Source of the DNA: Halosolutus amylolyticus
GTDB taxonomy: Archaea > Halobacteriota > Halobacteria > Halobacteriales > Natrialbaceae
DNA: 64,000 nucleotides
Reading direction: 5' to 3'
Assembly: GCF_023566055.1 (NCBI RefSeq)
Contig: NZ_JALIQP010000004.1
Span: 62,001 to 126,000, forward strand
This document shows, piece after piece, positions 23,238-32,593 of this stretch; position 1 is the first letter of the stretch; every line of letters begins with the position of its first letter. The notes beneath the pieces are model-generated. The model saw only the letters and a list, made by a program, of their open reading frames with translations, did no database searches and was not told the DNA's origin. A program made the translations under genes and the position numbers.

Positions 23238-25034
23238 ATGGGATGGCCGGTGACCCCGTACAGCCTCGTCTTCCTCTGTTCGTTCGTCGTCGCTGTCGGC
23301 ACCGCCACGATCGCCTGGCGAACGCGTCCGGCGCCGGGTGCGGCCGCCCTGACGGCGTTCATGGGGAGCGTCGCCGGCTGGCTCGGCACGCACGCACTCG
23401 AGATCGAAGCGGCGTCGCTCGCGTGGAAGGTGTCCTGGGCCAACGTGCAGTGGCTGTTCGCCGCCGTCATCCCGACGCTCTTTCTCGTCTTCGCCGTCCA
23501 GTACACCGGGAAGAACGACTGGCTCACCCGGCGTCGGCTGGGTCTGCTCGCGATCGAACCGCTCGTGATGATCGGCCTGGTCGTGACCAACGATCGGGCG
23601 AACGTCCTGTGGGGGCCGACCTACGAGCGGACGCTCCCGTTCGGCTGGACGGGCGATCCCGTAACGGTCGCGACCGCGGACCCGAAGATCGGGACGTTCG
23701 TCCACCTCGGCTACGCCACGCTCTGTCTCCTTGCCGCCTCGATACTGCTGATCGACCTGCTCGTCCGCAACGAGCGTCTCTACCGGTGGCAGGGCGCGGC
23801 CGTCCTCGTCTCGGTGGCGGTCCCGTGGGGAACCGCCGTCCTCTCCGCGTCGTCGCTCGAGATCGTCGGGATCACGCCGCTGGGGTTTACGATCACCGGC
23901 CTCGCGATCACGTTCGGCCTCTACCGGTACCGGCTGCTCGAACTCGCGCCGATCGCCCGCTCGGCCGTCGTTGAAACGCTCGACGACGGCGTGCTCGTCG
24001 TCGACGACGACCGCCGCATCGTCGACGCCAACCCGGTCGCGAACGACCTCTTCGGTGGGAGTGATGACACTCTCGTCGGCGATTCGATCGGGGACCTCGT
24101 CCCGAGCGACGTCGACTCCCTGCTGGAGTCCACGGCGATGCAGGACCGCGACGGCGACGCGGAGGCCGTCCCGGACGCGGCCAGGTTCTCGCTGGACGGG
24201 GAGTCGGGCCGGCGCTACTACGAACTCTCGACGTCGACGATCGACGACGGCCACGGGCGACCGATCGGCTGGACGATCGTCGTCCACGACGTGACCGAGC
24301 GGGAACGGCGGGCGAGGGAACTCGAACGAACGAATCACAAGCTCGACGAGTTCGCGAGCGTCGTCAGCCACGACCTGCGAAACCCGCTGACGGTCTCGCG
24401 AGGGTACCTCGACATGCTCGAAGAGGAGTACGATCCCGAGTACGTCGAGATCATCGACGAATCGCACGATCGAATGGAGCAACTGATCGACGACGTGCTC
24501 GCGCTCGCCCGGCAGGGCCACGGTGCGCTCGACCCCGGCCCCGTCTCGCTCGCGAGCGTCGCGCGGGACGCGTGGGCGACCGTCGAGACCGCCGATGCCA
24601 CGCGTTCGGTCGTCGACGATCCGACGATCGAGGCCGATCGGACGGCGCTCCAGCAGTTGCTCGAGAACCTGTTTCGAAACGCCATCGAACACGGTTCGTC
24701 GAACGGGTCGGCGGGGGCGGTGACCGTTCACGTCGGACGCTCCGAGGACGGCGTCTACGTGGCCGATTCCGGGACGGGGTTCGACGCCTCCGTCGATCGC
24801 GATCGACTTTTCGAGTCCGGCTACTCGACCGGCACGGAGGGGACCGGACTGGGGCTGGCGATCGCGGCGGAGATCGCCGAGGGACACGGCTGGTCGATTC
24901 GGGCGACCGAGAGCGAGTCGGGCGGTGCACGCTTCGACCTCGACGGCGTCACGGTGCTCGATCGATCGGGGACCGGCGAGGACGAGGATGCGGGGCCGAT
25001 CGAGACCGACCGCGTGAGCGGACCCGCGGCGTGA
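23238..25034 (+). CDS. 7TM-PAS sensor histidine kinase
   Basis: 598 aa. Residues 1-230 form seven hydrophobic segments of the histidine-kinase N-terminal 7TM type. PAS about 240-345 (VVETLDDGVLVVDDDRRIVDANPVANDLFGG). HisKA with H-box VVSHDLRNPLTVSRGYL (near 372). HATPase_c with N-box LENLFRNAIEHGSS and GTGLGLAIAAEIAEGHGW. A classic haloarchaeal membrane sensor; no cognate regulator beside it. The ATG at 23238 directly precedes the first helix. Confidence 0.93.
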   Translation: MGWPVTPYSLVFLCSFVVAVGTATIAWRTRPAPGAAALTAFMGSVAGWLGTHALEIEAASLAWKVSWANVQWLFAAVIPTLFLVFAVQYTGKNDWLTRRRLGLLAIEPLVMIGLVVTNDRANVLWGPTYERTLPFGWTGDPVTVATADPKIGTFVHLGYATLCLLAASILLIDLLVRNERLYRWQGAAVLVSVAVPWGTAVLSASSLEIVGITPLGFTITGLAITFGLYRYRLLELAPIARSAVVETLDDGVLVVDDDRRIVDANPVANDLFGGSDDTLVGDSIGDLVPSDVDSLLESTAMQDRDGDAEAVPDAARFSLDGESGRRYYELSTSTIDDGHGRPIGWTIVVHDVTERERRARELERTNHKLDEFASVVSHDLRNPLTVSRGYLDMLEEEYDPEYVEIIDESHDRMEQLIDDVLALARQGHGALDPGPVSLASVARDAWATVETADATRSVVDDPTIEADRTALQQLLENLFRNAIEHGSSNGSAGAVTVHVGRSEDGVYVADSGTGFDASVDRDRLFESGYSTGTEGTGLGLAIAAEIAEGHGWSIRATESESGGARFDLDGVTVLDRSGTGEDEDAGPIETDRVSGPAA

Positions 25035-25055
25035 GACGGGGTCGGGCCGGCGGCG

Positions 25056-26486
25056 TCACTCGTCGGCTTCTGGTCGTCGAATCCGTCCGCCGTCGATCGT
25101 TTCCGGGAAGATTTTCTCCGGGTTGAGCGTGTCCGTCGGATCGAGCGCGTGCTTGAGCCGGCGCATCGTCTCGACCGCCCCGGTCCCGTGTTCGGCCTCG
25201 AGATACTCGCGTTTTCCGTGGCCGATGCCGTGTTCGCCGGTCGCCGTCCCGCCGAGGTCGATCGCTCGCTCGACGATCTCGCGGTACAGTCGCTCGCCGC
25301 GGTCGACCATCGCCTCGTCGTCCGGATCGACGAGCACGCTGTAGTGGAGGTTGCCGTCGCCCGCGTGGCCGAAGCAGGGCGCGAGCAGGTCGTACACCTC
25401 GGCGAGCCGTTTGGTCTCGTGGACGATCTCGGGGTAGGCGCTGATCGGGACCGTGACGTCGCCGGGGTGGAGCGGTTCGAGGTCGGGATCGTACGACGCG
25501 ACGGCGTAGGCCAGTTCCCGCCGGGCCCGCCAGAGCGATTCCATCTCGGCGTCGTCGTCGCTCAGCTCGAAGCGGGCGACGTCGTGATCCTCGAAGATGG
25601 CCCGACAGAGGTCTATCTCCTCTTCGATCCCGTGGTTGGCGTGGAACTCGAGGAAGACCATCGGTGCGTCGGGCAGATCGGTTCCGAGGTACGCGTTCGC
25701 CATCCGCGCGCTCACCCCGTCGACGAGTTCGATCCGGGCCACGTCGACGTCCGTCCGGACCGCGTCGAAGACGGCTTCGGCCGCGTCGTCAAGCGTCTCG
25801 AAGATGGCCCGGCCGCCGCGGATCTGCTGGGGCCGGCCAGCGAGTTGGAGCGTCGCCCGCGTCACGACCGCCAGCGTCCCCTCGCTCCCGACGAGGAGGT
25901 CGGTCAGGTTGTAGCCGCTCGAGGTCTTGATCGCCCGCGATCCCGTCTCGATCACCGTCCCGTCCGCCAGCACCGCCTCGAGGCCGAGCACCCAGTCGGC
26001 GATCTCGCCGTACCTGACGGTCTTCATCCCGCTGGCGTCGGTCGCGATCATCCCGCCGATCGTCGAGATGTCGCCCGACGACGGCAGCGGCGGGAAGAAG
26101 AGGCCGTCCTCGGCGACGTACTCCTCGACGTCCGCGCCGATGATCCCCGGGCCGACGTCGATCTGGAAGTCCTCGGGCCGGTAGTCGACGACCTCGTCCA
26201 TCCGGGTGAGGTCGAGACTGATCCCGCCGTGGGCCGGGACGGCGTTGCCCTCCAGTCCCGTCCCCGCGGCGTAGGGCGTGACCGGGACCTCTCGATCGGT
26301 CGCCGCCGCGAGGACCGCCGCCACGTCGGCCGTGGATTCGGGGTAGACGACGGCGTCGGGGACGACGCCCCGGTCCTGTTGCTCGGCTCCCCAGTCGGCC
26401 GCGTGCGCGTCCCTTCGCCCCTCCGCGAACGAGACCTGGTCGTCTCCGAGGTCGAGATCCTCGAGGAACGAACAGTCGTGTGTCAT
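25056..26486 (-). CDS. FAD-binding oxidase, GlcD/D-lactate dehydrogenase type
   Basis: 476 aa from ATG 26486 (MTHDCSFLEDLDLGDDQVSF). PCMH-type FAD domain: VPVTPYAAGTGLEGNAVP, the signature of GlcD/Dld, then PLPSSGDISTIGGMIATDASGM. C-terminal FAD-oxidase domain ends in HAGDGNLHYSVLVDP...GTATGEHGIGHGKREYLEAEHG, with the conserved active-site region. Oxidises a 2-hydroxy acid such as D-lactate or glycolate to the 2-oxo acid, electrons to quinone or ETF. No glcE/glcF-type partner gene adjacent, which favours single-subunit D-lactate dehydrogenase. Confidence 0.88.
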   Translation of the reverse strand: MTHDCSFLEDLDLGDDQVSFAEGRRDAHAADWGAEQQDRGVVPDAVVYPESTADVAAVLAAATDREVPVTPYAAGTGLEGNAVPAHGGISLDLTRMDEVVDYRPEDFQIDVGPGIIGADVEEYVAEDGLFFPPLPSSGDISTIGGMIATDASGMKTVRYGEIADWVLGLEAVLADGTVIETGSRAIKTSSGYNLTDLLVGSEGTLAVVTRATLQLAGRPQQIRGGRAIFETLDDAAEAVFDAVRTDVDVARIELVDGVSARMANAYLGTDLPDAPMVFLEFHANHGIEEEIDLCRAIFEDHDVARFELSDDDAEMESLWRARRELAYAVASYDPDLEPLHPGDVTVPISAYPEIVHETKRLAEVYDLLAPCFGHAGDGNLHYSVLVDPDDEAMVDRGERLYREIVERAIDLGGTATGEHGIGHGKREYLEAEHGTGAVETMRRLKHALDPTDTLNPEKIFPETIDGGRIRRPEADE

Positions 26487-26642
26487 ACGTGAACGTCGGT
26501 CAGCTATCCTATCAACGTTTCCCACGGTTCGGGCCCCGGTCGGTCCGTTCTCCACCGGTACGATCGCTACCAGTTCGATCCGCGTTCGGGTCGACCAGTT
26601 GTTGGGGCAACGATAACGTCGTTGGCGGTCGTTCGGACACGC

Positions 26643-26942
26643 GTGACCGAGACGCCCAGCGATCGATCCGACGACGCACTCGACGAACGGGTCCGCGAAC
26701 TTCACGAGCACCTCGCGGCCACCGCCGAGTTACCGATCGATCGAACGACCAACCGCTGGCTCGGCGAGGCCGAAGCGGTGGCTCGCGACGCGGCGACAAG
26801 CGACCTCGATCCCGAGACGACGAAAGAGCGGGTTCGGCAGGTCCAGCACCTCCTCGCCGAGGCCGACGATCCGACCGACGACGAGGCAGCGACACGCGTC
26901 GCTACGGCCCGCGAGGTGTGTGAGTCGATCCTCGAGAAGTGA
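26643..26942 (+). CDS. 99-aa conserved-looking haloarchaeal protein
   Basis: 99 aa from GTG 26643 (VTETPSDRSDDALDERVREL); a TTG at 26622 is the other option. Helical, acidic, with repeating charged helices (LDERVRELHEHL, LGEAEAVARDAAT, ERVRQVQHLLAEADD, ATREVCESIL-like end). No motif for an enzyme or DNA binding. A possible TATA-like GATAAC lies near 26612. Function unknown. Confidence 0.62.
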   Translation: MTETPSDRSDDALDERVRELHEHLAATAELPIDRTTNRWLGEAEAVARDAATSDLDPETTKERVRQVQHLLAEADDPTDDEAATRVATAREVCESILEK

Positions 26943-26969
26943 GCTAGCGAGTCGAATGCTGTCTCCGTC

Positions 26970-28319
26970 TCACGCCGACTCGTGCGGCCAGGACTTGATC
27001 GTCTCGTAGTTCCCGGGCGGTACCGGCCCGTCGAGGAGCGGATCGTCGGTCTCGTCCATCCACTCGTAGAGCCGTCGCGAGAGGTCGCGGCGGACGTCCT
27101 GGTATCGCGGCTCGAACGCCACGTTCTCGTCCTCCTGTGGCGCGTTCTTGAGGTCGTACAGTTCCTCGTACGGCCGCGGTGGGATGCCGTAGGTTTCGCG
27201 GACCTCGCGCCCGGATTCGCTCGCGAAGATGTCCTTCGAGAGGTAGACCGCCGGCAGGTCCCAGAAGTTCCGGACGTACTTGTACTGGTCCGTCCGGATC
27301 GCCCGGACCGGGTTGTACAGGTCGTGCCAGGTCATCTCGGCGAAGATCCGATCGCGCGGCTCGTACTCCTCGTCCGTCAGCAGCGGCAGGAAACTCCGCC
27401 CGTCGAGGTCGTCCGGGACGCCGATCCCGAGCAACTCCAGCAGCGTCGGGAGCACGTCGACGTTGCTCAGGAGTTCGTCGTACCGTTGCCCGCCGTCCGT
27501 GACGCCGGGATAGCGAACGATCAGAGCCGCCTCGATCCCGGGGTCGTAACAGCTCCCCTTCGCGAGCGGGAAGGCGATGCCGTGTTCCGTCGTGAAGAGC
27601 ACGACCGTCTCGTCCGCGAGTCCGGCGTCCTCGAGCGCCGCGAGAATCGTCTCTACCCCGTCGTCGACCGCCCGGACCATCCCGTGCATCTCCGCCAGGT
27701 CCTGTCTGATTCCCCGTCGATCCGGGAGGTACGTGAGCGGCCGGACCGCGTCGGGGTCGTCGGTATCGTAGCGATCGGCGTCGAAGCCGAACCGGCCGTT
27801 CTCCTCCTCGACCCGGTGGCACTCGAAGAAGCCGATCGACGCGAAAAACGGTTCCTCGTATCCGCCTCGGTCGAGAAACGACGAGACGACGGCCGAGACG
27901 GCCTGCGCCCGGTTCGTCTGGTGGACCGACGGCGACACTCCCGGAAACAGGTTCCCCTCGGAGTGGATGTGGTCGTATCGCAACTCGTCCGTATCCTGCG
28001 TGACGTGTTGCAGGCCGAACAGGTGGGTCTCGTAGCCGGCGTCGCCGAGGTAGTGAGGGAGAATCCGCTCGTCGTCGTGGAGCTCCCAGTGCGTGTGGGC
28101 GAGCCCCATCAACCCGTTCACGTGGGGGTATCGGCCGGTCATGAGACTCCCGCGACTCGGCGAACACTGGGGTGCCGTCGCGAAGTGGTTCTCGAAGAGT
28201 GCGCCCTCCGCTGCGAGGGCGTCGATCGCCGGCGTCTCGACGTCGACCCCGTAACAGTCGAGGTGCCGGCCGAGGTCGTGACAGTGGATCAGGAGCACGT
28301 TCGGTCGCGAACCGTCCAT
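26970..28319 (-). CDS. Sulfatase-family hydrolase (SGSH-like)
   Basis: 449 aa from ATG 28319 (MDGSRPNVLLIHCHDLG). The formylglycine motif C-x-P-x-R is CSPSRG (Cys52, Arg56). HCHDLGRHLDCYG opens the metal site. Later TTEHG replaces the usual SDHG, so one metal ligand Asp is Glu. C-terminal LYDLKNAPQEDENVA is the typical sulfatase tail signature. Closest in pattern to heparan-sulfamidase-like sulfatases. No signal peptide, so cytoplasmic or wrongly started. Substrate is unknown. No maturase gene nearby. Confidence 0.85.
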   Translation of the reverse strand: MDGSRPNVLLIHCHDLGRHLDCYGVDVETPAIDALAAEGALFENHFATAPQCSPSRGSLMTGRYPHVNGLMGLAHTHWELHDDERILPHYLGDAGYETHLFGLQHVTQDTDELRYDHIHSEGNLFPGVSPSVHQTNRAQAVSAVVSSFLDRGGYEEPFFASIGFFECHRVEEENGRFGFDADRYDTDDPDAVRPLTYLPDRRGIRQDLAEMHGMVRAVDDGVETILAALEDAGLADETVVLFTTEHGIAFPLAKGSCYDPGIEAALIVRYPGVTDGGQRYDELLSNVDVLPTLLELLGIGVPDDLDGRSFLPLLTDEEYEPRDRIFAEMTWHDLYNPVRAIRTDQYKYVRNFWDLPAVYLSKDIFASESGREVRETYGIPPRPYEELYDLKNAPQEDENVAFEPRYQDVRRDLSRRLYEWMDETDDPLLDGPVPPGNYETIKSWPHESA

Positions 28320-28446
28320 GAGTACGTCGCTACCATGACCGATCGGATAAGTGTTGGAGGGCCAACGTACTGGCACCAGGGGGTCGCCCCCGTCTCCTCC
28401 AGTCGACCGCCGCGCTCCCTCCGGTTTTAAGACGGTTCACCACACG

Positions 28447-29502
28447 ATGAACGATGATGGCAGATCGGAACCGACCGCCGCGGAGGGGAGTCGCGTGAAC
28501 GCTGACCTCGACCTCCTGGTCCGACTCAACGACTACGATCGGCCCCAGGACGTCGCCGATCGGGCCGTCCAGGTCGAGGATCTGGGCTTCGATCGCATCT
28601 CGATGGGCGAGACGACGGGCTGGAACATCGTTCCGCCGCTCACGCTCGTCGCGGATCGTACCGACCACCTCGGCGTCTCGAACGACGTCATCTCGCCGTT
28701 CGGGCGATCGCCGGCGATGCTGGCCCAGACCGCGCTGACGCTGCACGACGCCGCCGACGGCCGGTTCCGGCTGGGGCTCGGTCCGAGTTCGCCGGCGATC
28801 ACCGAGCGCTGGCACGGCGAAGACTTCGATCGGCCCCTGCGGCGTACGCGGGAGACGATCGAGGTGATCCGATCGGTCTACGACGACGGGAGCCCGGCCT
28901 ACGAGGGCGAGATTTTCGAAATCCAGGGGCTGAACTACGAGCGAGAGGTGCCGCAATCGCCGCCGCCGATCGATCTCGGGACGCTCGGCCCGAAAGCGAC
29001 GGAGATGGCGGGCCGATTCGGCGACGGCTGGGCCCCCCAGATGTTCACGAAAGACGGTCTCGCGGATCGACTGGACGATCTGGAGCGCGGTGCGGAACTC
29101 GCCGGCAGGGGGCTCTCGGACCTGCGGGTGAGCCCGATCGTGCGCGGAATCGCCGCCGAGGACCGCGAGCGCGCCCGCGAACTGGCCCGCGGGACGATCG
29201 CGTTCATGCTCGGGGCTTACGGCCCCTACTACGGCGATTCGGTCGCCGAGCAGGGGTATCCCGACGTCGTCGCGGACGTCCGTGAGGCCTGGCAGGACCG
29301 GGACACCGAGGAGATGGCCGCGCGGCTGCCCGACGTGGTCCTCGACGAACTCGCGCCGGCCGGGACGCCCGACGAGGTTCGCGAGTGGGTCGAGGAGTAC
29401 GCCGCGATCGACGGCGTCGACGCCGTCCGCGTCGGGTTCGTCGACGGGATGACCGAGGCCGACAAGGAGACGACGATGGAGGCGCTCGCCGACCTAGCGT
29501 AG
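28447..29502 (+). CDS. LLM-class F420-dependent oxidoreductase
   Basis: 351 aa from ATG 28447. A luciferase-like TIM barrel: NADLDLLVRLNDYDRPQDVADRAVQVEDLGFDRISMGE, VISPFGRSPAMLAQTALTLHDAADGRFRLGLGPSSP (the FMN/F420-binding GLG region), and ERWHGEDFDRPLRRTRETIEVIR. F420 rather than FMN is the usual cofactor in haloarchaea. Substrate unknown. TTTTAAG at 28425-28431 is the probable TATA element, giving a short leader or leaderless mRNA. Confidence 0.88.
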   Translation: MNDDGRSEPTAAEGSRVNADLDLLVRLNDYDRPQDVADRAVQVEDLGFDRISMGETTGWNIVPPLTLVADRTDHLGVSNDVISPFGRSPAMLAQTALTLHDAADGRFRLGLGPSSPAITERWHGEDFDRPLRRTRETIEVIRSVYDDGSPAYEGEIFEIQGLNYEREVPQSPPPIDLGTLGPKATEMAGRFGDGWAPQMFTKDGLADRLDDLERGAELAGRGLSDLRVSPIVRGIAAEDRERARELARGTIAFMLGAYGPYYGDSVAEQGYPDVVADVREAWQDRDTEEMAARLPDVVLDELAPAGTPDEVREWVEEYAAIDGVDAVRVGFVDGMTEADKETTMEALADLA

Positions 29503-29590
29503 TCAGCGCCGTCGCTATCGTACTAACTGACACGAGTTACCCGCCGACGGTTCCCTTGAAGCGTTCGATCGATGACGGGTTTTCGAAGCC

Positions 29591-30409
29591 GTGCTGAATA
29601 CAGAGGATGAGTGCAGTACGTCAACCTCGTTTGTTTCATACCAAAATCAATGAACTATTTATTCAGTAGATATGCTTGCTAACCGAGGTTGGAGATCAAT
29701 TCAGCCGGTACAGTGAGTTCGACCCGAGTACCGCTAAGTGAGCGTGCCGACAGCCGGGCCTCAAGTTCGACCACCCCCTCCTCAGAATCAGTGTTATCCA
29801 GAACCGTGAGCAGGACGTGGACGCGCCCCGCTGTCGTTCCACGCGGGTACGCGTATCGGCGCTTGGAAGACGTCGACCCCTCGGCTTCCGAGGGAGATCT
29901 ACCCCATGTCGAACTATAGGAGGCCGCAATACCGGGATTGAGCGTTGCCCTGACATCACCAGTCGCCACGAGTTCAACGGTAACGTCTGACCAGAGCCCG
30001 TCCCGTTGTATTGCCCAGACGACCTCGACAGCCACCTTTTGCTCCGTCGTTCGCTCGGGGATCGAGACCCCGAGGAGTGCGTCGTCGTCCTCAACGGGGG
30101 TAACAGCGGGGCTAAGGGAATCAATCTGTTCACCATCCTTGCGGACGACAGTACCATCGTCTGTCCGTTCGAGATCGAGGCTGGATGACCCATACAGGGC
30201 TGCGCCGACGATCGCACCACTGCTGCCAAGTGCGCCGAGCCCACCGATGGCGATCACGTTGCGCCGCTTCATTCAACCGATCTTTAGCAGCATCTGCGAA
30301 GGGTCTTCTGGTGGACAGTGTCTCGATAGCTGTGTCACCTGCACAGAGCCATCACCCCTTCACAAATCGATCCATCTCTCGTGGGAGAGTCGCGCTGTGT
30401 ATTCAGCAC
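29591..30409. mobile_element. 819-bp segment bounded by inverted repeats, second copy
   Basis: GTGCTGAATACAG (29591-29603) at the left and TGTATTCAGCAC (30398-30409) at the right form a 12-bp terminal inverted repeat; the thirteenth base differs. The left end continues AGGATGAG, resembling the right end of the 3880-4707 segment (AGCATAGA) read inward. A TTTCAAC motif lies 30 bp outside the right repeat, as in the other segment. It contains one unrelated gene and no transposase. The same size class with exchanged cargo is the notable feature. Confidence 0.5.
29679..30272 (-). CDS. Exported or membrane-anchored hypothetical protein (cargo of TIR segment)
   Basis: 197 aa. It starts MKRRNVIAIGGLGALGSSG followed by AIVGAALYGSSS, a basic start and hydrophobic core typical of a Tat-like or uncleaved signal anchor (KRR, no full SRRxFLK). 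The rest is strand-rich, acidic and Ser/Thr-rich, without Cys. Codon use is less GC-biased than neighbours. It fills the TIR-bounded segment almost exactly. No family recognised; a secreted beta-sandwich-type protein is likely. Confidence 0.65.
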   Translation of the reverse strand: MKRRNVIAIGGLGALGSSGAIVGAALYGSSSLDLERTDDGTVVRKDGEQIDSLSPAVTPVEDDDALLGVSIPERTTEQKVAVEVVWAIQRDGLWSDVTVELVATGDVRATLNPGIAASYSSTWGRSPSEAEGSTSSKRRYAYPRGTTAGRVHVLLTVLDNTDSEEGVVELEARLSARSLSGTRVELTVPAELISNLG

Positions 30410-30525
30410 GCTGTTTATATCAACCGCTGAGGGTTTCAACAGCGCCACACCGATCGCACCGTCCGCGATTTCCGCTCGCTTCGCTGCCGAACCGCTCCCG
30501 ACGTGCGATCCGGCCCCATCGACGT

Positions 30526-31332
30526 TCAGCAGCTCCCATCGCCCTCGAGATCGCTCGCCTCGAGCGGCCGCGCGTCGTCCCAGTACTCCTCGTGCAGGTC
30601 GAGCGCCCAGTCCCGGACCGTCCCGTCGTCGGTCTCGAGCGACGCCTGCAGCATGCCGGCCTCGTCGCGGACGAGCATGTTTACCACGTCGTCGGCGATG
30701 GACACGGCGAACGGAATCTCGCCGTCGTAGATCCGGATCTCCGCGTTTTCCGCCTCGACGAGGTCCCGGAGCGGCCGTCGCAACGCCGCGTCCTCGGCGA
30801 CGGCGTCGATCGCGCTCGCCGACAGGACGCCGCCGAAGGTTCCGTCCTCCTCGACTGCGTGCTCCCGGACGACCTCGATCATGCGCTCGTTGAACGCGTG
30901 GGAGACGACGCGGGTCCGATCGGCACGGCTGACGAGTTCGGTCACCCGCTGGACGGGGGCGCTCGGTCGCGTCTGGCTCGGCACGACGATCGTCGCGTCC
31001 CGGAGGCGGCGGAGGTCGAAGGTCATCGCCTCGGTCGGGAGCCACGCGACGATGTCGCGGAGTTTCAACTCCGTCTCGAGGATTTCGTAGAGGTCGGTGA
31101 TCCCGTCGGCCACGAGACGGCCCGTCGCGGTCGCCTCGTACCCGTCGCCGGCGCTGCTGATCCAGTTCCGATCGTCGAAGTCCCGGAGCACCCGGCCAAG
31201 CGTCGGCTGTGACGCGCCGGTGATCTCCTCGAGTTCCCGTCGCGTCCGGGGCCCGTCACAGACCGCGTTCAACACGTCGATCCGGTTCTCCGACAGCGCG
31301 AGAAACTCGATTTCTTCGAGAACCTCGTCCAT
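30526..31332 (-). CDS. Winged-helix regulator of the FilR1/DUF1724 type
   Basis: 268 aa. The N-terminal wHTH (about 5-75: LALSENRIDVLNAVCDGPRTRRELEEITGASQPTLGRVLRDFDDRNWI) is followed by the domain PF08350 (methanogenesis regulator FilR1 middle domain) near 125-245, with SRADRTRVVSHAFNERMIEVVREH and IRIYDGEIPFAVSIADDVVNMLVRDEAG. It probably senses a ligand through the C-terminal part. A paralogue of the same layout is at 61816-62727. Transcribed alone; targets unknown. Confidence 0.85.
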   Translation of the reverse strand: MDEVLEEIEFLALSENRIDVLNAVCDGPRTRRELEEITGASQPTLGRVLRDFDDRNWISSAGDGYEATATGRLVADGITDLYEILETELKLRDIVAWLPTEAMTFDLRRLRDATIVVPSQTRPSAPVQRVTELVSRADRTRVVSHAFNERMIEVVREHAVEEDGTFGGVLSASAIDAVAEDAALRRPLRDLVEAENAEIRIYDGEIPFAVSIADDVVNMLVRDEAGMLQASLETDDGTVRDWALDLHEEYWDDARPLEASDLEGDGSC

Positions 31333-31576
31333 AGCGACCCGTCTCGCCGACGGGAGAAAGCGCTTTCGAGTGGTGAAAACCTTTCACTCTATGAACGAGC
31401 GGCGACGGGAGAAATTCCGACACGGCGAGTGGATATTTCTTGCCGGGAAATATTTTCTGAATTAACTTATGTGCCGGCATCCCCTCGTATCTCGTAACAA
31501 TGACTCACGAACGTCGAACGAACGTCCACGCGAACGGACCGTGGACGCGTTCGCTCCCGGAGGTGTTGGCCCGCCA

Positions 31577-32554
31577 GTGAACCGTCGGACGATCCTCTTT
31601 TTCGTCCTGTCGAGCCTGTTCTTCGGCGGGACGTTCGTCGCCGCGAAGGCCGGCCTGGCGTACTTTCCACCCCTGCTGTTCGTCGCGCTCCGGTTCGACA
31701 TCGCGGCCGTCGTCCTGCTTACCTACGTCCTCGCCACGTCCGACCGGGCGGACCTGCTCCCGTCGACCCGGGGTGACGTGACGGGGATCCTCGCGACCGG
31801 CGTCCTCGTGATCGGCCTGACGAACGCCCTGCTGTTCGTCGGCCAGCAGTACGCCACCAGCGCCGTCGCCGCAATCGTCTTCAGTCTCAACCCCATCCTG
31901 ACGCCGGTGTTTGCGGCGGTCCTCCTCTCGGACGAACGGCTCTCGGGCCGCGGCGCGATCGGGATCGGCCTCGGCCTCCTCGGCGTCGCGCTCGTGGTCA
32001 GTCCCGATCCCGCGTCCCTGGCCGGCGGCGACGCCCTCGGCAAGGCGATCCTGTTCGCCGGTGCGGTCAGCGCCGCGATCGGGGCCGTGCTCATCCGCCG
32101 GGCCGACGCGACGCTCTCCAGTACGGTCCGCATCGCGTGGGGACTGCCCCTCGCCGCCGTGCTCACCCACGGCTTCGCCTGGGGGGCCGGCGAATCGACG
32201 GCGTCGATCGCGTGGACGCCGGCAGCCGTCCTCTCGCTCGCCTACGTCGCCATCGTCGCGGGCGTGCTCGCGTACATCGCTTACTTCGCCCTCCTCGACG
32301 CGGCCGGCGCGATCCGATCGAATCTCGTCTTCTACGTCGTCCCAGCCGTCTCGACGATCGGCGGCTGGGCCCTGCTGGGCGAGTCGATCGCCCCCCTCGC
32401 GGTGGTCGGCTTCCTGACGATCTTCGCCGGGTTCGCAGTGCTCGGCAGCGAATCGATCGACGTCCGATCGCGGCTTCCGAACGTGGCTTCGGGGTCGGCC
32501 GCGATCGATGAGGGGGCTCCACAGGAGGAACCGCGCGGATTCCGGTCGGACTGA
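31577..32554 (+). CDS. EamA/DMT-family transporter
   Basis: 325 aa from GTG 31577 (VNRRTILFFVLSSLFFGGTFV). The ATG at 31469 would add 36 residues of atypical codon use, so the GTG is preferred. Ten hydrophobic helices in two homologous five-helix halves, the EamA repeat: GGTFVAAKAGLAYFPPLLFVALRF... in the first, AIGAVLIRRADA...LYYALLD-like AYFALLDAAGA in the second. Exports or imports a small metabolite across the cell membrane; substrate cannot be told. A TATA-like AAATATT lies at 31448-31454. Confidence 0.85.
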   Translation: MNRRTILFFVLSSLFFGGTFVAAKAGLAYFPPLLFVALRFDIAAVVLLTYVLATSDRADLLPSTRGDVTGILATGVLVIGLTNALLFVGQQYATSAVAAIVFSLNPILTPVFAAVLLSDERLSGRGAIGIGLGLLGVALVVSPDPASLAGGDALGKAILFAGAVSAAIGAVLIRRADATLSSTVRIAWGLPLAAVLTHGFAWGAGESTASIAWTPAAVLSLAYVAIVAGVLAYIAYFALLDAAGAIRSNLVFYVVPAVSTIGGWALLGESIAPLAVVGFLTIFAGFAVLGSESIDVRSRLPNVASGSAAIDEGAPQEEPRGFRSD

Positions 32555-32593
32555 ACGTCGAGGGGATCGGGTCGATACGCACGACAGGCCGTC

